From NCBI GenBank assembly GCA_027186245.1, contig CP114483.1:32893642-32957641 (forward strand): 64,000 bases of DNA, in the 5' to 3' direction. This DNA is from Coriaria nepalensis (Eukaryota > Streptophyta > Magnoliopsida > Cucurbitales > Coriariaceae). The position numbers were made by a program, and so were the translations under genes. The notes beneath the pieces are model-generated. The model was not told the DNA's origin. It searched no databases and was given only the letters and a program-made list of their open reading frames with translations. Each line of letters opens with the position of its first letter. Position 1 is the first letter of the stretch. This document shows positions 48,466 through 59,875 of the stretch, one piece after another.

Positions 48466-50174
48466 ATGGCTTCCTTCGACGCATTCAGCACAGGGGAACC
48501 ACAGGAACAAACCCAACACCAGTCACCGACCTCCACTCTTCCCTACGGCGACGACGGCTACACAAGCTACGACTCTAACCCGCCACCGCCTTCCTCCCAC
48601 AATGACGACTTCTCCACCTCCTCCGATCAATTCCCACCTCCCCCTCTCGCTCCTCCTACCAACTTCGACAACGACGACCTTTCCAGCTACGCCAACGGTG
48701 GGAACGGCAGCAGTCTCCAGTCGCCGGAAGCTTACGAATTTGAAAAGTCATCCACCACGAACCATGATTTCGTCCCTCCCTTTGAATCTGCTGAGGCCAA
48801 TGAGGAAAGTGGTCGGGGCTACAGCGGCACCGGTGATGGTGCTGGAGGAGATGGTTTTGAGGACGGTGACATTTTTTCCTCCGACGGGCCGGTTCTCCCT
48901 GACCCGAGCGAGATGCGAGAGGAAGGTTTCGCCCGGAGAGAATGGCGTCGGTTAGTTTTCTTTATTTATTCCCCCCCCCCGCCCCCATTTTTTCCCAAAG
49001 ATCTCTTCACTGCGTTTGATCTATAATTAATTAACTAAATGTAAAAATTATTTACTACTTAATTGTGGGATTAAAAATAAGTAATTTTAAACTAAATATG
49101 AATTGAGGCGAAAGCTTTCTAAAATCTTGATTATTATTTGAGGAATTAGCCAAGAATGGTTGTATCTTTCATCACAATCTCATCACGAGAGAGATTTGGA
49201 TTCATCCATTTCAAACGATGCAGCATAATTTTATCATAGACTAAGTATTGTCTAGGATCACCCAAACTATGTTTTACTTAGATAACGAATTATGAATTGT
49301 TTGTGGATCCCGGATCGGGCGGTAGAGGGGATTGTGTGACCCTCCAACCTCTAACCTCCTAGTTCCGCCACTGTATTCTGGATGTGCTGTAGTTTTATAT
49401 AACTCATCGGAGAAATTCTCTGTGGTGCAGTCAAAATGCAATCCATCTAGAGGAAAAGGAGAAAAGAGAGAAGGAGATGCGGAATCGGATCATAGACGAA
49501 GCGGAAGAGTACAAGAGATCATTTTATGAGAAGAGGAAGCTTAATTGTGAGACAAACATGGCTAATAATCGAGAAAGAGAGAAGGTACCAACTTCTTTTC
49601 ATTTACCATCTTATGAGGATTTTTTTTTATAGGTAAATCAGATGTCCTATGAAACTTTCCGATCACAACATCTCAATTTTTACAGCTTTATCTAGTGAAC
49701 CAAGAGAAATTCCACAAAGAAGCAGACCAGCATTATTGGAAAGCAATATCGGAGCTTATCCCGCGTGAGATTGCGAATATCGATAGGAGAAGAAGTAGGA
49801 AGGATCCCGAAAAGAAGCCTTCTATAGTAGTAGTTCAAGGACCGAAACCTGGAAAACCAACCGATCTTGCTAGGTTAAGGCAACTCATTTTGAAGTTGAA
49901 ACAGAATCCCCCACAACACATGATGCCTCCTCCACCCACGCCGGCTAAAGATTCCAAAGATGGGAAGGATTCTAAAGATGGGAAGGATGTGAAGGATATG
50001 AAAAAGGAGAAAGCTGCTATACCAAATGCAGAGGAAGGTGCAAAAGGTGACGTTCCTGCTTCTTCCCCTTTAAAACCGAGAAGTAATCTTGAGTCATCAG
50101 CCAAATCAGAGGCTCCTACGACGACATCTGATGGTGAACAAGTGGTTGTGACCGAGCCAGCCCCAGCTAAGTGA
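48466..50174 (+). CDS. CLC1: Clathrin light chain
   Basis: Three exons join in frame: 48466-48950, 49431-49584 and 49686-50174, giving 375 residues. The N-terminal 140 residues are Pro, Ser, Gly and Asp rich, as in plant light chains. The segment [20 protein letters not shown] and the following Glu/Lys/Arg-rich helix ([20 protein letters not shown], about 170-200) form the heavy-chain-binding coiled coil. [18 protein letters not shown] (about 222-239) is the conserved plant block. The tail is Lys/Asp/Pro rich with [11 protein letters not shown] repeats (about 304-314). Light chains bind the clathrin heavy-chain hub and act in endocytosis and trans-Golgi traffic. Intron 1 is 480 bases and holds a GC-richer patch (about 49300-49375) that looks like inserted repeat sequence. 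Confidence 0.94.
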
Positions 50175-50377
50175 TGATTTTTCGTATTTCTTAATTATTT
50201 TCTTTCGAGTTTGAATAAGTGTAGCCTTCCTCCCATTAGATGTTGTAGCCAAAATGGCATGGAGTGTGAAGTGCTTTTCTTCCTTACTTGCCTTGTATCT
50301 TTCGTTTGGTAGTATTTCGTGGTTTGATATGAATTATAAATGGTTTAACAAATGGGGTTCTTATTGATAATTGGACA

Positions 50378-50518
50378 TAGTATTATTCCCGAACCTTTGA
50401 GGATCAGAACTCATAACAACTCAGCACGTGATAAAGCAAGAGATCGATAGTATAATTCCCCAACCTTTGAGGATCAGAACTCATAACAACTCAACACGCG
50501 GTAAAGCAAGAGAATCGA
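50378..50518. repeat. 70-bp tandem duplication downstream of the clathrin light chain gene
   Basis: Copies begin at 50378 (TAGTATTATTCCCGAACCTT) and 50448 (TAGTATAATTCCCCAACCTT) and share most of 70 bases, with a few substitutions (for example CACGTGATAAAG against CACGCGGTAAAG) and one inserted base near the end of the second copy. Confidence 0.85.
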
Positions 50519-51489
50519 TGTCCTATAATTCCAAGAGACAGGGTCCCAACGTGGGGCCACATTATGAGTGTTGTACGTAGAAGTTTAAGTGCATGAGGGC
50601 TCGCCGTGAGTGTTATGGTCCTCTCTCTGTCTTTTGTTACTTGACCATGCAAGTTCCCAATTCCGTGGAAGCAAGCACAACATTTTAGTTATTCAAGACG
50701 CCTTTAGAATTTGGATTTCGTCCTTTTAGAGTTCGGGATTTTATCTTCAACTTTTAAACAGTTAAAATGATCAAATGCCAAAGTCAAGATGGCGACGGTC
50801 TGGGTTGCCTAAGAATGTAGGAGTGGAGTTTGGGGGACTGATATGATATTTTAGATCTGTACCATCACTAATCATTGGATCTTTAATGAGAGTCTAAAAT
50901 ACATTGAAACGGGTGTAATTCCAACCGTTAATGGGAGTGTAGATCTGAGATGTTAGACTATATTTGGGTGGAGGGGAGGAAGAGGAAGAGAGCTTCATAA
51001 AGGAAGGGAAGGGGAGGGAATGATATTTAAGCTCATTTTTTGTATTTGAATATTTTTTTTAATTAAAGAAAAAATAGTTAAATTCTCTCCAATGATAGTA
51101 AATATTTAATTAAATAATAAGATTAATATAATAAAAAATAAATTTTTTTAAAAAATATTTTATTATTTTCCCTCTTTTTCTCTCTCTAATGATATTTTAT
51201 TAGTTTCTTATTATGGTATCAAAGCACGTCGATCATTTAACCTATTAAATACTCATTCCCTAAAATGCACGCAAATGTAAGTTTCGTCATTCTTTATGGT
51301 GGAAGCTCGCAATGTGTTATGATAGAGACCCTAAATAAACCTCCTATCATCATTGATTTTAATCACCTTTTCTATCTTCACCCTTCCGACACTTCAGGGC
51401 TCATTCTTGTGACAGCCATTAACTGGATCACAAAATTATAGTATATGGAGTCGAGCTCGATTAATCTCACTCAGGGTGAAAAATAAAGT
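50519..51489. other. Intergenic, no gene seen
   Basis: Mixed composition up to about 51000, then AT-rich and CT-rich tracts. No coding signal that I can join or recognise. Confidence 0.5.
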
Positions 51490-52154
51490 CGGTTTTGTGA
51501 TAGGGAGCTGCATCGACCATCAGATCTAGCAATGGCGCAGTGTTGGGATTGTTGTAATGCATGTGTAAATTGGATTATGAATACTGTATCCAAGGAGTTA
51601 TATTCTGGCATCTCATTTGGTATGGATAGATCTTAAGGCTAGATTTGAAATACTCAAAGGTACACGAGTTTTTCTCGCTCCAAACAAATTGCATCCACGA
51701 ATCAAGGATCCAACGAATCAGGATACTATAACAGGTTGAAAGAATTGTGGGACGAGTTCTCCACACCTGTGGCTTTACCTTGCTGCAATTGTGTAGTGTT
51801 AGTTGCCTATCAAATGAATACAAACTGATAATGGCTTGAATATATTAATTCCACATGCTCGTATCTCTTTCCTTTATCCATGAGACAACTTGTGCTTGTG
51901 TAACTCAACAAAATAAGAGGGTAGAAAGGAAACATAGACACATTCTCAATATAGCTTGGGCTCTTAAATTTCAAGCTTCTATCTCTGATCACCATTGGAA
52001 TGATTGTATTCTCACAGCTACTTACCTCTTAAACCGTACACCAACTCCCATCCTTCAAAACTGAACCACATATAACTACTATATGCCAAACTCTCAATCA
52101 TCACTCACTTAAAGACCTTCGGTTGCTGGTGCTATGCTATCTCATTCCACAACA

Positions 52155-52195
52155 AAGACAAATTTGCTTCCCGTTCAGTCTCATGTGTCTTCCTT
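52155..52195 (+). repeat. Left copy of the 41-bp direct repeat flanking the nested element
   Basis: Starts AAGACAAATTTGCTTCCCGT and ends GTGTCTTCCTT. The same 41 bases recur at 53095-53135 with one change (TTCCCG against TTCTCG). Both encode a copia integrase-to-RT linker piece (KFASRS, CVFLGY type) in the host element. Confidence 0.9.
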
Positions 52196-53094
52196 CAGCA
52201 GGAGGTTTATAGCCTTCTTCCACTGCTTCCCACAGATTAAATGCAAAAAGGTAATTTTGCATATTGTCATTCCATATGTGATAGTCTTTTCCACTAAAAA
52301 CAGGTGGAGAGGGAAGATTCACACTATTGGAAGATATTTCTGATTTTCTGATTTTTGGAGTAGGTAAGAATCTGTTTTTTTTTTTTTTTTATCGATTGAA
52401 GTTGGAGAGAAAGAATGGATGATGATCAGGCCCCTTAAGAATTAAGCTCTGATACTATGTTAGAATTTCGAAGTTGAGAGCAAAAAAAAACAGAATAAAT
52501 TTTGTTTTCTGATAAAATTTGTTTACTTGCTTATGCAAGTTTTTCATTTCAATAATATTTAACAAGAGATGATTACAAATCTGGAAAACAAAGATTAAAG
52601 TTAAAGTAAACTAAGACATCTCAAATCAACTAGGATTAGATGGAACAAAACTAAATAGGCACTAATTGAGTACATAGCACACAAAAGCAACTAAAGACAG
52701 CAAAGTGCAAAAGCTGATTCTGTAAAAAATAGCGTTTTGCTTTGTGCTAAAATACCAAAAGTGAGATGATGGACTTTGACATGCTTGATCTCAAAGTTTG
52801 AGGTCCAGCCAACTTAAACAAACTTGTTTGAGGTCAGAGCAGCTCCATTTGAAGTAATGTACTAAAACAGAAAACTTCAGAAGGCCAAAATCAATAAAAC
52901 AATAAAAGCAAGATTATGCCTCAAGTTGAGTTTTAATGATCTGATCACCTTCAAACCATTTGCAACAAGTCATAAATGATGAGAGGAAGCTAATGGAATT
53001 GGAGTCAATACATTTGGATAGGGTGTCAAAAAGTCCAACGTTTTTAGCTAATTTTCAATTGTGAAGTCACTAACCAAACAAGCAATCTTCAAAC
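52196..53094 (-). mobile_element. Minus-strand copia fragment (LTR, primer site, partial gag) nested in the plus-strand element
   Basis: On the minus strand: an LTR of about 638 bases (52458-53095, bounded TGTTAG and AACA on the plus strand), the primer site at 52446-52457, a leader, and a gag start at 52322 reading PPVFSGKDYHIWNDNM and NLWEAVEEGYKPP to the left junction near 52196. The rest of gag, pol and the other LTR are absent. A 41-bp direct repeat flanks the insertion. Confidence 0.78.
52446..52457 (-). other. Primer binding site of the nested minus-strand element
   Basis: On the minus strand this reads TAGTATCAGAGC, one base from the initiator tRNA-Met complement TGGTATCAGAGC, directly after the CA that ends the LTR. 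Confidence 0.75.
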
Positions 53095-53135
53095 AAGACA
53101 AATTTGCTTCTCGTTCAGTCTCATGTGTCTTCCTT
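53095..53135 (+). repeat. Right copy of the 41-bp direct repeat flanking the nested element
   Basis: Matches 52155-52195 at 40 of 41 positions. From here the host element continues without a break (GGCTATGCACAAACTCAAAA). Confidence 0.9.
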
Positions 53136-54478
53136 GGCTATGCACAAACTCAAAAGGGTTATAGGCTTCTCGTTCAAATCTGGACTTTTAAACAAGCATC
53201 CCGTTATTGGAATACCGCCCTCACTTGATGCTGGTTTTTTGCGGTCTAAGTTAGATTATAGCTTATTTACAAAGCATTCTTCTAAAGGCATTAAAGTGCT
53301 CTTAATTTATATTGATGATATTATCATCACGGAATCATGTTCCTCTGAAATCAAAGATTTGAAGGCTTATCTCCATTCTCATTTTCACATCAAGGACACA
53401 TCAAGGATTGTGGTCCTTTGAAGTTCTTTTTGGTTTAGAAGTTGCTAAATCTATTGTTGGATTTTTCTTAAACCAACGTAAAGTATGCTCTCGAATAAAT
53501 CTCAGATGCTATCTTTCCGGAGCTCGACCTGTTCTAAATCCTATGGAACAACATCTCAAGCTCGCCACTTCTGATTTTGACTCAATCTCATCCACCTCAG
53601 CTAAGGATAAGTTGCTTGATGATCCACCTCACCACTTGATGATACATGCTCAACCTTACCAATGCCTCATTGGAAGATTGATATACTTAAATGACCTGAT
53701 GTTTCATACTCTGTTAAGCTTTTAAGCCAATTCATTCACGCTCCTAAGGTGTCCTATTTGGTTGTTGTCCACCACGTTCTTCGTTATCTCAAGACTTATC
53801 CTAGTCCTGGTACTTTTTGGTCATCTCAATCTTCTCTCAATCTCATTGCATATTGTGACGGCGATTGGGCTTCTTACCCTATAGAGCATATGTACATACA
53901 CAGTGCATGATTGAAATAAGAGCAATTCTCTCAAGTTCCCTTTACTATTAGTTTCTTATTATAATTATTGATCCATACAAAATTTTCTCGCACAAAGTCA
54001 CAATGGACTTGTCTTCAATTTCATTACAAGTGACAACACAAATTTCAATTTATCAAATCCAAATTAGTATCATTGAGGACAAAACATGAAACAATCAAGA
54101 ATACAAGTCCGCTTATTCTCTCACGGTCTTTAAGAAGAGAAAGTATACTAGAAACCCGACGCATAACACCTATGAGAGAGGGGTAATGAGACCCGCATAT
54201 TAAAAGGTATTGAATCTCATTGTTCCTCAATTATGGATGTTATACACCGGATTGATAGGATATTTTTCCTTTAAGAAGACTATATTACATAAAATTGTTA
54301 ACAAAATACGAAAAATCAAATAAATATTACAATGTGGCTACACACTCATGACATGGAATATAGTTAATTTGTTATACAAACTCAAATGAATCTCTTTCGA
54401 ATCTATAACTTAGGAAGAAGCTTGGGTTGGTGTAGGAAATTTTTTTTACTTGCTTCATCTTGTAGTAGTAATTAATAT

Positions 54479-55712
54479 TTAAGATAAGAAATGGAGTGCA
54501 GAAGTGAAAGTAGCTTTGGGAGACCAATTACTTGGAATGACATTGATTGCTGTGAGAGTTTTTGATGAGGATGATGTTGTTAGCCTCACTGAAAATGGAG
54601 CTTTTAGTGGGCCCTTATCTATGCACCAATTTGCTCCCCATAGATGACGCATTTCTAGCCACTCATTCGAATTTGCCTGCCAATCAAATTTCAGACAATC
54701 AATAAACTGAAGCTAATCTCATGATAACTGTAACGAGTTTAGTCACACATGTAGTTTATTTCCGACATAAAATACTACAACCGTTCAGATCATACTATAA
54801 TGTCACCTTTTAATATCGAGTGCTAATATGGCAAGATCAAATATATGACAGTTGACAGTTGACCAAGTTTATAGTATGTGTTTGTTGAAGTGTTAGTTAT
54901 ATATATCACGTGACACAAAATAATGAAAGGTTTACAAAGGTGGTTGTAGTTAACAAATTTGGGGCTTAGTTGAGATGCTTAAAATGTAATTTTAAAAAAT
55001 AAAAGCGAGTGCATGTATACTTGTTTTATTTGCAATGACCCAACATCTCCTTCTCCATCCTCGTACACCACCATGAGCGAAAGCCAATGTTCCGATGAAC
55101 CTTCATTCACAATAAATGCAAGATTCTTGTTTCCATATTTGCATGGAGTTCTGCGCTCCCCTCAAAAAAAAAAGAAAGGAAAAAAAAACCCCATAAATAC
55201 TTACTATATATAACAACCCATAATTACATATATAAATCATATATCTATCTTTACCTTCGGTAAATAACGTCCAGTTTACCACGGTTCCTAAGCTCTTCCT
55301 TCCTGCCGGAGTGCGACATCCGGCCAAAGGCGGCCCCACTCAAATCAAAATGAGTATGTGTTGCATTACCACATCCCGGACACTCATCGGTTATAATTAC
55401 AGTCACGGCTCGTTTCGAGCAGATGTTCCGGTCCACGCACTTGACCTTGTAACACGCACCGCACCCTTCACCTTGTTTGAATAGCGATGGGCTCACAGCA
55501 CTCACCCGGGCCTTTAGCGGCTTCTTGTCCACCAATTCACCATACCCGCATGCACCACCATTGCTGCCATTTCCTTCAGGGCTCCCGTACCAAGTGGCGA
55601 TGGCTGAGAACCAATTTTTGTCCATCCCAGGTGTTTGAGTATGAGATGATGATACGAGTCGATGAGGAGCTAGGAGAAGGATTATAAAGGTGCAGCTACG
55701 GAGGAGCTCCAT
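54479..55712 (-). CDS. EXPB1: Beta-expansin
   Basis: Three exons on the minus strand, 55255-55712, 55021-55150 and 54479-54676, join in frame to give 261 residues. A signal peptide covers about residues 1-23 (CTFIILLLAPHRLVSSS). The GH45-like domain follows with TWYGSPEGNGSNGGACGYG (from residue 40), the Cys set at GCGACYKVKC, TDECPGCG and the HFD motif (121-123). The C-terminal carbohydrate-binding domain has the conserved TPCKYGNKNLAF, WLSLMVVYEDGEGD, EWLEMRHLWGANWC and the final NWSPKATF. Expansins loosen cell walls at acid pH without hydrolysis. The residue spacing and exon layout fit vegetative EXPB proteins rather than grass-pollen allergens. A TATA box (TATAAATA on the minus strand) lies 73 bases upstream of the start codon. 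EXPB1 is proposed from gene order with the clathrin light chain. Confidence 0.93.
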
Positions 55713-55784
55713 TCTTTCTTTTCTTTTAGTTTTTCGCCTAACTTGGCGCTGCTACTTGCTCCACCCACAATGCACAATGGTGTG

Positions 55785-55792
55785 TATTTATA
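55785..55792 (-). promoter_or_regulatory. Candidate TATA box of the beta-expansin gene
   Basis: Reads TATAAATA on the minus strand, 73 bases upstream of the expansin ATG, implying a leader of about 40 bases. Confidence 0.65.
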
Positions 55793-58700
55793 TTCTAAGG
55801 TTGTCGCGCAATTAGAGGAAAAAAGCGGTGTGACGAAAACAATGGAGAAATACAGGGAGATAATTTTGGCCGACAGTTTTTTTTTTTTTGGTCAGGATTG
55901 AATCTAACAGGGTTGGTTTGTTTCATAGTCTGTTAAGACTGTTACAGATTCTGTTAGAGTTAGTTTATATTTCCGTTAGTTGAAGCTTTAATTTCGCAGG
56001 AGGAGGGATACGCATTTGTAGGGGCTTCGAAGGGTATTCCTGTTATTTTTTATTGTCCTCATAGTTCTGAGTTCATACCGTTGATAAAAGGTACGACGTC
56101 GTTTAAAGTTGTAAAAGAGTGATTGGTAAAACTTAAAATGGAAAAGCTTGCCAACACAGTGATCCATAAAGTGGATGGATCGCCCAATTAGCTCAAACAA
56201 CGTGCTTTCCGATTGCAATAAAATGTTGGGTCGGTCATATTTTATGATCTTGAAAAATATGAAAACTTGGTTTTTTTTCGTAGTTATATTAAAAATTTAT
56301 TATATTTTGATCGATTGGTAAAATAATGATCCACTGAAAATGTGTTCACACTTGTTCTTATATGTTCCCAGGGTTTTGAGATAACAGAAGTGGAATCGAT
56401 CTGTAACTTATTTTTGAATTTGATACTGTGAGAGCGTAGCTAGTAGGGTTTCTGATTGATTTTTACAAAAATGATTGATTTATGATGGAAGAATGTTATC
56501 TATAGCATTCAGATTAGTAAGAAACTGTGTTAAAATATGATGAACTCGTGTACATACTATGTTCTATTCATTATGGGAAAATCCGGTTAACCTTTCGCTT
56601 GATTTTACAGAAAAAGAAATTGGAGTTGAAGTAATTACATGTCAGACGTATCTGTTTAGAGTACATGTCAGCTATTATTTTATTATCATTTTCTTATATG
56701 TAAATTTCGATCAGTGTTACGGTAAAATTATTTGTATTAATAGGATTAATATCAACTATGATTCTAGTCAAAATCCTTTGATCACGAACTTAAATTAACT
56801 ATGATCTCAGTCCAAGATTATAGGATTCGAGACTTACATCATAGTTTTTTTCAGTCTGAAACCCTTTAATTCAAAGATTTTAAACTTAGATACTATGATC
56901 TCAATCTATGATCAAAGGATTTGGACTGAGATCATAGAAGATTTTTGCCTGATATCATTTTGATCTCCCTCCAAAATCTGAATCGTTTTGATCTTATTAT
57001 GAAATAAATTGATCACAGTCTGAAATCAATACTCAAAGCCTCAAATTTCACAAAAAATTAGAAACAAAATTTCAACTTCTAACCAATTTCATCAAGATCA
57101 GATCAAACCCAATTTTGTTTTTTAACAAATTCGTACGTGGATTTAATTTTGTCCATTAACTTCTTCGTTATCCACTGATAGTTGTTCGAATTTGATGGTT
57201 ATAGTACATAAATTGTCTACATTCAAAGAAGAAACAAGAAAATAGGTTATGAGTCTAGATTGATGAAGAAGAAACTAAGAAAGAAGACTGAGAGTTACTA
57301 TTGGAAAGAACTTTAGCTGATGAAGAACGATACAAAGATGAAGATCGAGATCTGCTATCGGGTTGATGAGGAATGAGATTTGCTGGTTCGGTCAGTTTTG
57401 AAGTTCGGTCCAATGGTTCAGTGAGAGAGCACGAAGAAGAAGGGAGAGGGAGACTGTTATTTTTTTAGGGGTAAGTTAGTCTTTTCATTGTTTTATTTTT
57501 TAAAATATGTTTAAATTAGAAATATTAAAGCATGTGTTCAATTTATATAAATATACTTACATATACATATATATATATTTTTTTTTTTATTTTTTTTTTT
57601 CTTTTCTATGTTTATTTTAATATTATTCGGAATCAAGACTGGTCCTGATCCCGGACCTCAATGCCATAACCAGTACCAACCCTTTAAAATTTTCATATAT
57701 AAGTGGTTTAAAAACAATATTCACGATACCTTGAAAATATTGTAATTCCATACCCGAAAAGGAAAAGGAATACTAGCATGCTCCACAAAAGACTGCAAAA
57801 GTATGGGTAATGCAGCTAAGAAGTAATAGTAGCTTACTGATAGAGCTGCAAAGCCTTTTATATATGGGCTCACTTTTTATTAAATAAGTAACCAAGTATG
57901 AGTCCGATGTCATTCGCTTGTTATACGGGATCCAACGCATCCAGTAGAGTCAAGCGGCTGGTTTTTCGATGTTAGGGTGAATTTCTAGCTTGGCTTATCT
58001 ACCGATCTTGAAAAGGTTGGGAGTCTTGGACTAGGGCTCAAACCCTATATTCGATCCAAGAAGTCGAGATGGACTCATCAACCGAGCTCGAATCTAAGAG
58101 GTCAAACCACACACAAAGGCCGAACTGGGTCTAATATATTTGGAGAACTGCTTAGTTCTGAGATCTAACCTGTGGGGCCGAACTGATGCACAATAAGATC
58201 CTTCGGCATTTGTATGACCCCAACATGAACATACGAAGAAGGCGGTAATAGAGGCCGAACTAAAATGAAAGGTCATAACTGTTGGGGCTATTAAGTGAGG
58301 TAATGAATACGATTTAATCATCTTCATAACTGAGGGTGTCGATCATAATTCAGAAATCACTCTCTCCGGAGGTTACAAGAGGTAAAAGAAAAAAGTAATA
58401 ATAAATGCAGTTGGAAGAGACAGAGATTTCTTTCACAGCATGACTTTTGCTTGCAGTAGGAAGGTTAAGCACCTAATTACAGGTTTCTCACTCAGTCACC
58501 GAGTAGATAAAGAGCATTCACATCTAGTTAGCTAAAACCTTATATTAGGCTATGTTTTAAAGAATGTAAATATAATTAATAAAAAAAAAAAAAAACAGCC
58601 CACATTCGGCTAGCTACTTTTAACTTTCATTTTAAAGTTGCTCCAGTGATTTTTCACATTCGTTAAAATAGAGAATAGGATATAGAGTTACCTAAAAAGT

Positions 58701-59170
58701 CATTAGTTAAAACTTTAAAAGATAACATATTAACTAAAGTGAAACTAAATTTGAAAAATTTTGTAAGGAAATGTATGTGAATGCTCAAAATTTTTTACTC
58801 TTTTTGCTCCTTAGAGCATATGCTTGGAAAATAAAGACGTTAAACAACCTTTTACTATATGCCAATAGGCACAACTAGAAGAAAGTGATGAAATACTAAC
58901 CTTGTACTTAACATCTTGTTAGCTACCAAGTTATGAGTCAGGATTTCGATCCTTGATGGCAAGCCGAGTCCCAATAGAGTCCCCCGAGAAGTGAAATATC
59001 AGTCGACAAAGTGATAATATGTGATAGGACAAAAACGGAGAAAGCTTGAAGTACAAGGAATTAAAGAAGAGGGAAGTAATATATAATTATTTGAGTAAGC
59101 ACATAATAAATAATGGTCTACTTACGCTGAAAAAAAAAAAGATATGAAAATTTTTGAAGTTGCTGTGCTT
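55793..59170. other. Intergenic, with an inverted repeat and a GC-richer repeat-like block
   Basis: An inverted repeat lies at 56770-56937 (listed separately). From about 57895 to 58380 the composition changes (GGGATCCAACGCATCC, GTTGGGGCTATTAAGTGAGG, CTCTCCGGAGG) without a gene, which resembles a decayed LTR or other repeat. A T-rich tract lies at about 57580-57600. Otherwise nothing is seen. Confidence 0.5.
56770..56937. repeat. Imperfect inverted repeat with rearranged arms
   Basis: CTATGATCTCAGTCCA at 56799-56814 is exactly inverted as TGGACTGAGATCATAG at 56922-56937. AATCCTTTGATCA at about 56772-56784 is inverted as TGATCAAAGGATT at about 56909-56921. Because the two pairs nest in opposite orders, the arms are not a single simple hairpin. 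Confidence 0.75.
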
Positions 59171-59875
59171 TTAAACCGAATCAAAATCTAAGTACATCCT
59201 ATAAGCATTTCGATCAGAAGAGTAGTATCCTTCAATTAGGTTATCTATTTGGAAACCCATTTTCTTGTAAAGGTTAAGAGCCGGACTTCTCAGCGGATCA
59301 ACATGAAGACATATCCTTTGGACTTTTCTGCTGCCGCATTTTTCAATTGCTGCTCTCAATAAAGCCTCTCCATATCCTTCCCTCCTGTAATTCTCCTTCA
59401 CTGAAATTTGTTTTAACCATCAATGAAAAACAAATACCCACATCAGAAAAAGAAGAGACTTGTATTTAATCAAGAGATCCTTTAAAAAAAAAAGAAAAGA
59501 AAAAAAAAAGAGGGAAAAAAGAAGAAAAAAACAGAAAAAGATCCTTCTGTGCGGCAATTGGTCGAACAGGTTATGGGCAAAGCAAATTAGAATACAGTAG
59601 AGGTAGAGATGGTAACCTCCAAGCTTTGTGATTGAAGCGCAGAGAGAAGAAGGCCAAGAGTACATGACATATCCGACAACTTGTCCATTAAACTCCACGT
59701 AAAGCAATCCAGAATTCCTTTTTCTTAATTCTTCGTCAAAGGATCTAGCAAGTGATTCATGCTTTGGGAATATCTTCTTCTCAATCTTCACTATTTCGTC
59801 TACTACCTTCGGCCAGCTGGTTGAGTTTCTTTGGAGCTCAACTATGTTCCCGCTAATATCCATTGATATCCTCAA
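59171..59875 (-). CDS. GNAT-family N-acetyltransferase
   Basis: Two exons on the minus strand, 59617-59875 and 59171-59400, join in frame to give 162 residues, about the size of a single GNAT domain. Strands and helices typical of the fold can be followed: KIEKKIFPKHESLA (about 31-44), LLYVEFNGQVVGYVMYSW (57-74), the acetyl-CoA pyrophosphate loop RREGYGEALL (92-101, R-x-x-G-x-G/A type), RICLHVDPLRSPALNLYKKMGF and the closing RNAYRMYLDF. The pattern resembles RimI/Naa50-like protein N-acetyltransferases, but the substrate cannot be read from sequence. No transit or signal peptide is evident. The ATG at 59875 is used; a second in-frame ATG four codons on is equally possible. From memory the Arabidopsis counterpart is AT1G03650, close to the PSB27 locus. 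Confidence 0.88.

Larger units (their letters stand above)
51490..53930 (+). mobile_element. Decayed Ty1/copia retrotransposon, plus strand, interrupted by a second element
   Basis: Gag-like sequence lies at about 51540-51800 (WIMNTVSKELYSGI, then RLKELWDEFSTPVALPCC). It passes almost directly into integrase at 51850-52064 (RVERKHRHILNIAWALKF, TYLLNRTPTP), so the protease and most of the integrase front are deleted. After an insertion, reverse transcriptase sequence resumes at 53104-53730 (LLIYIDDIIIT is the catalytic motif, then FGLEVAKS and YQCLIGRLIYL), and RNase H ends at about 53880 (LIAYCDGDWAS). Frameshifts and stops are frequent. No LTR of this element was found at either side. Confidence 0.85.

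Noticed and set aside
57895..58380. Possible gene in a GC-richer block
   Set aside because: No open frame over 77 codons, no splice structure and repeat-like composition. More likely a decayed transposon piece.
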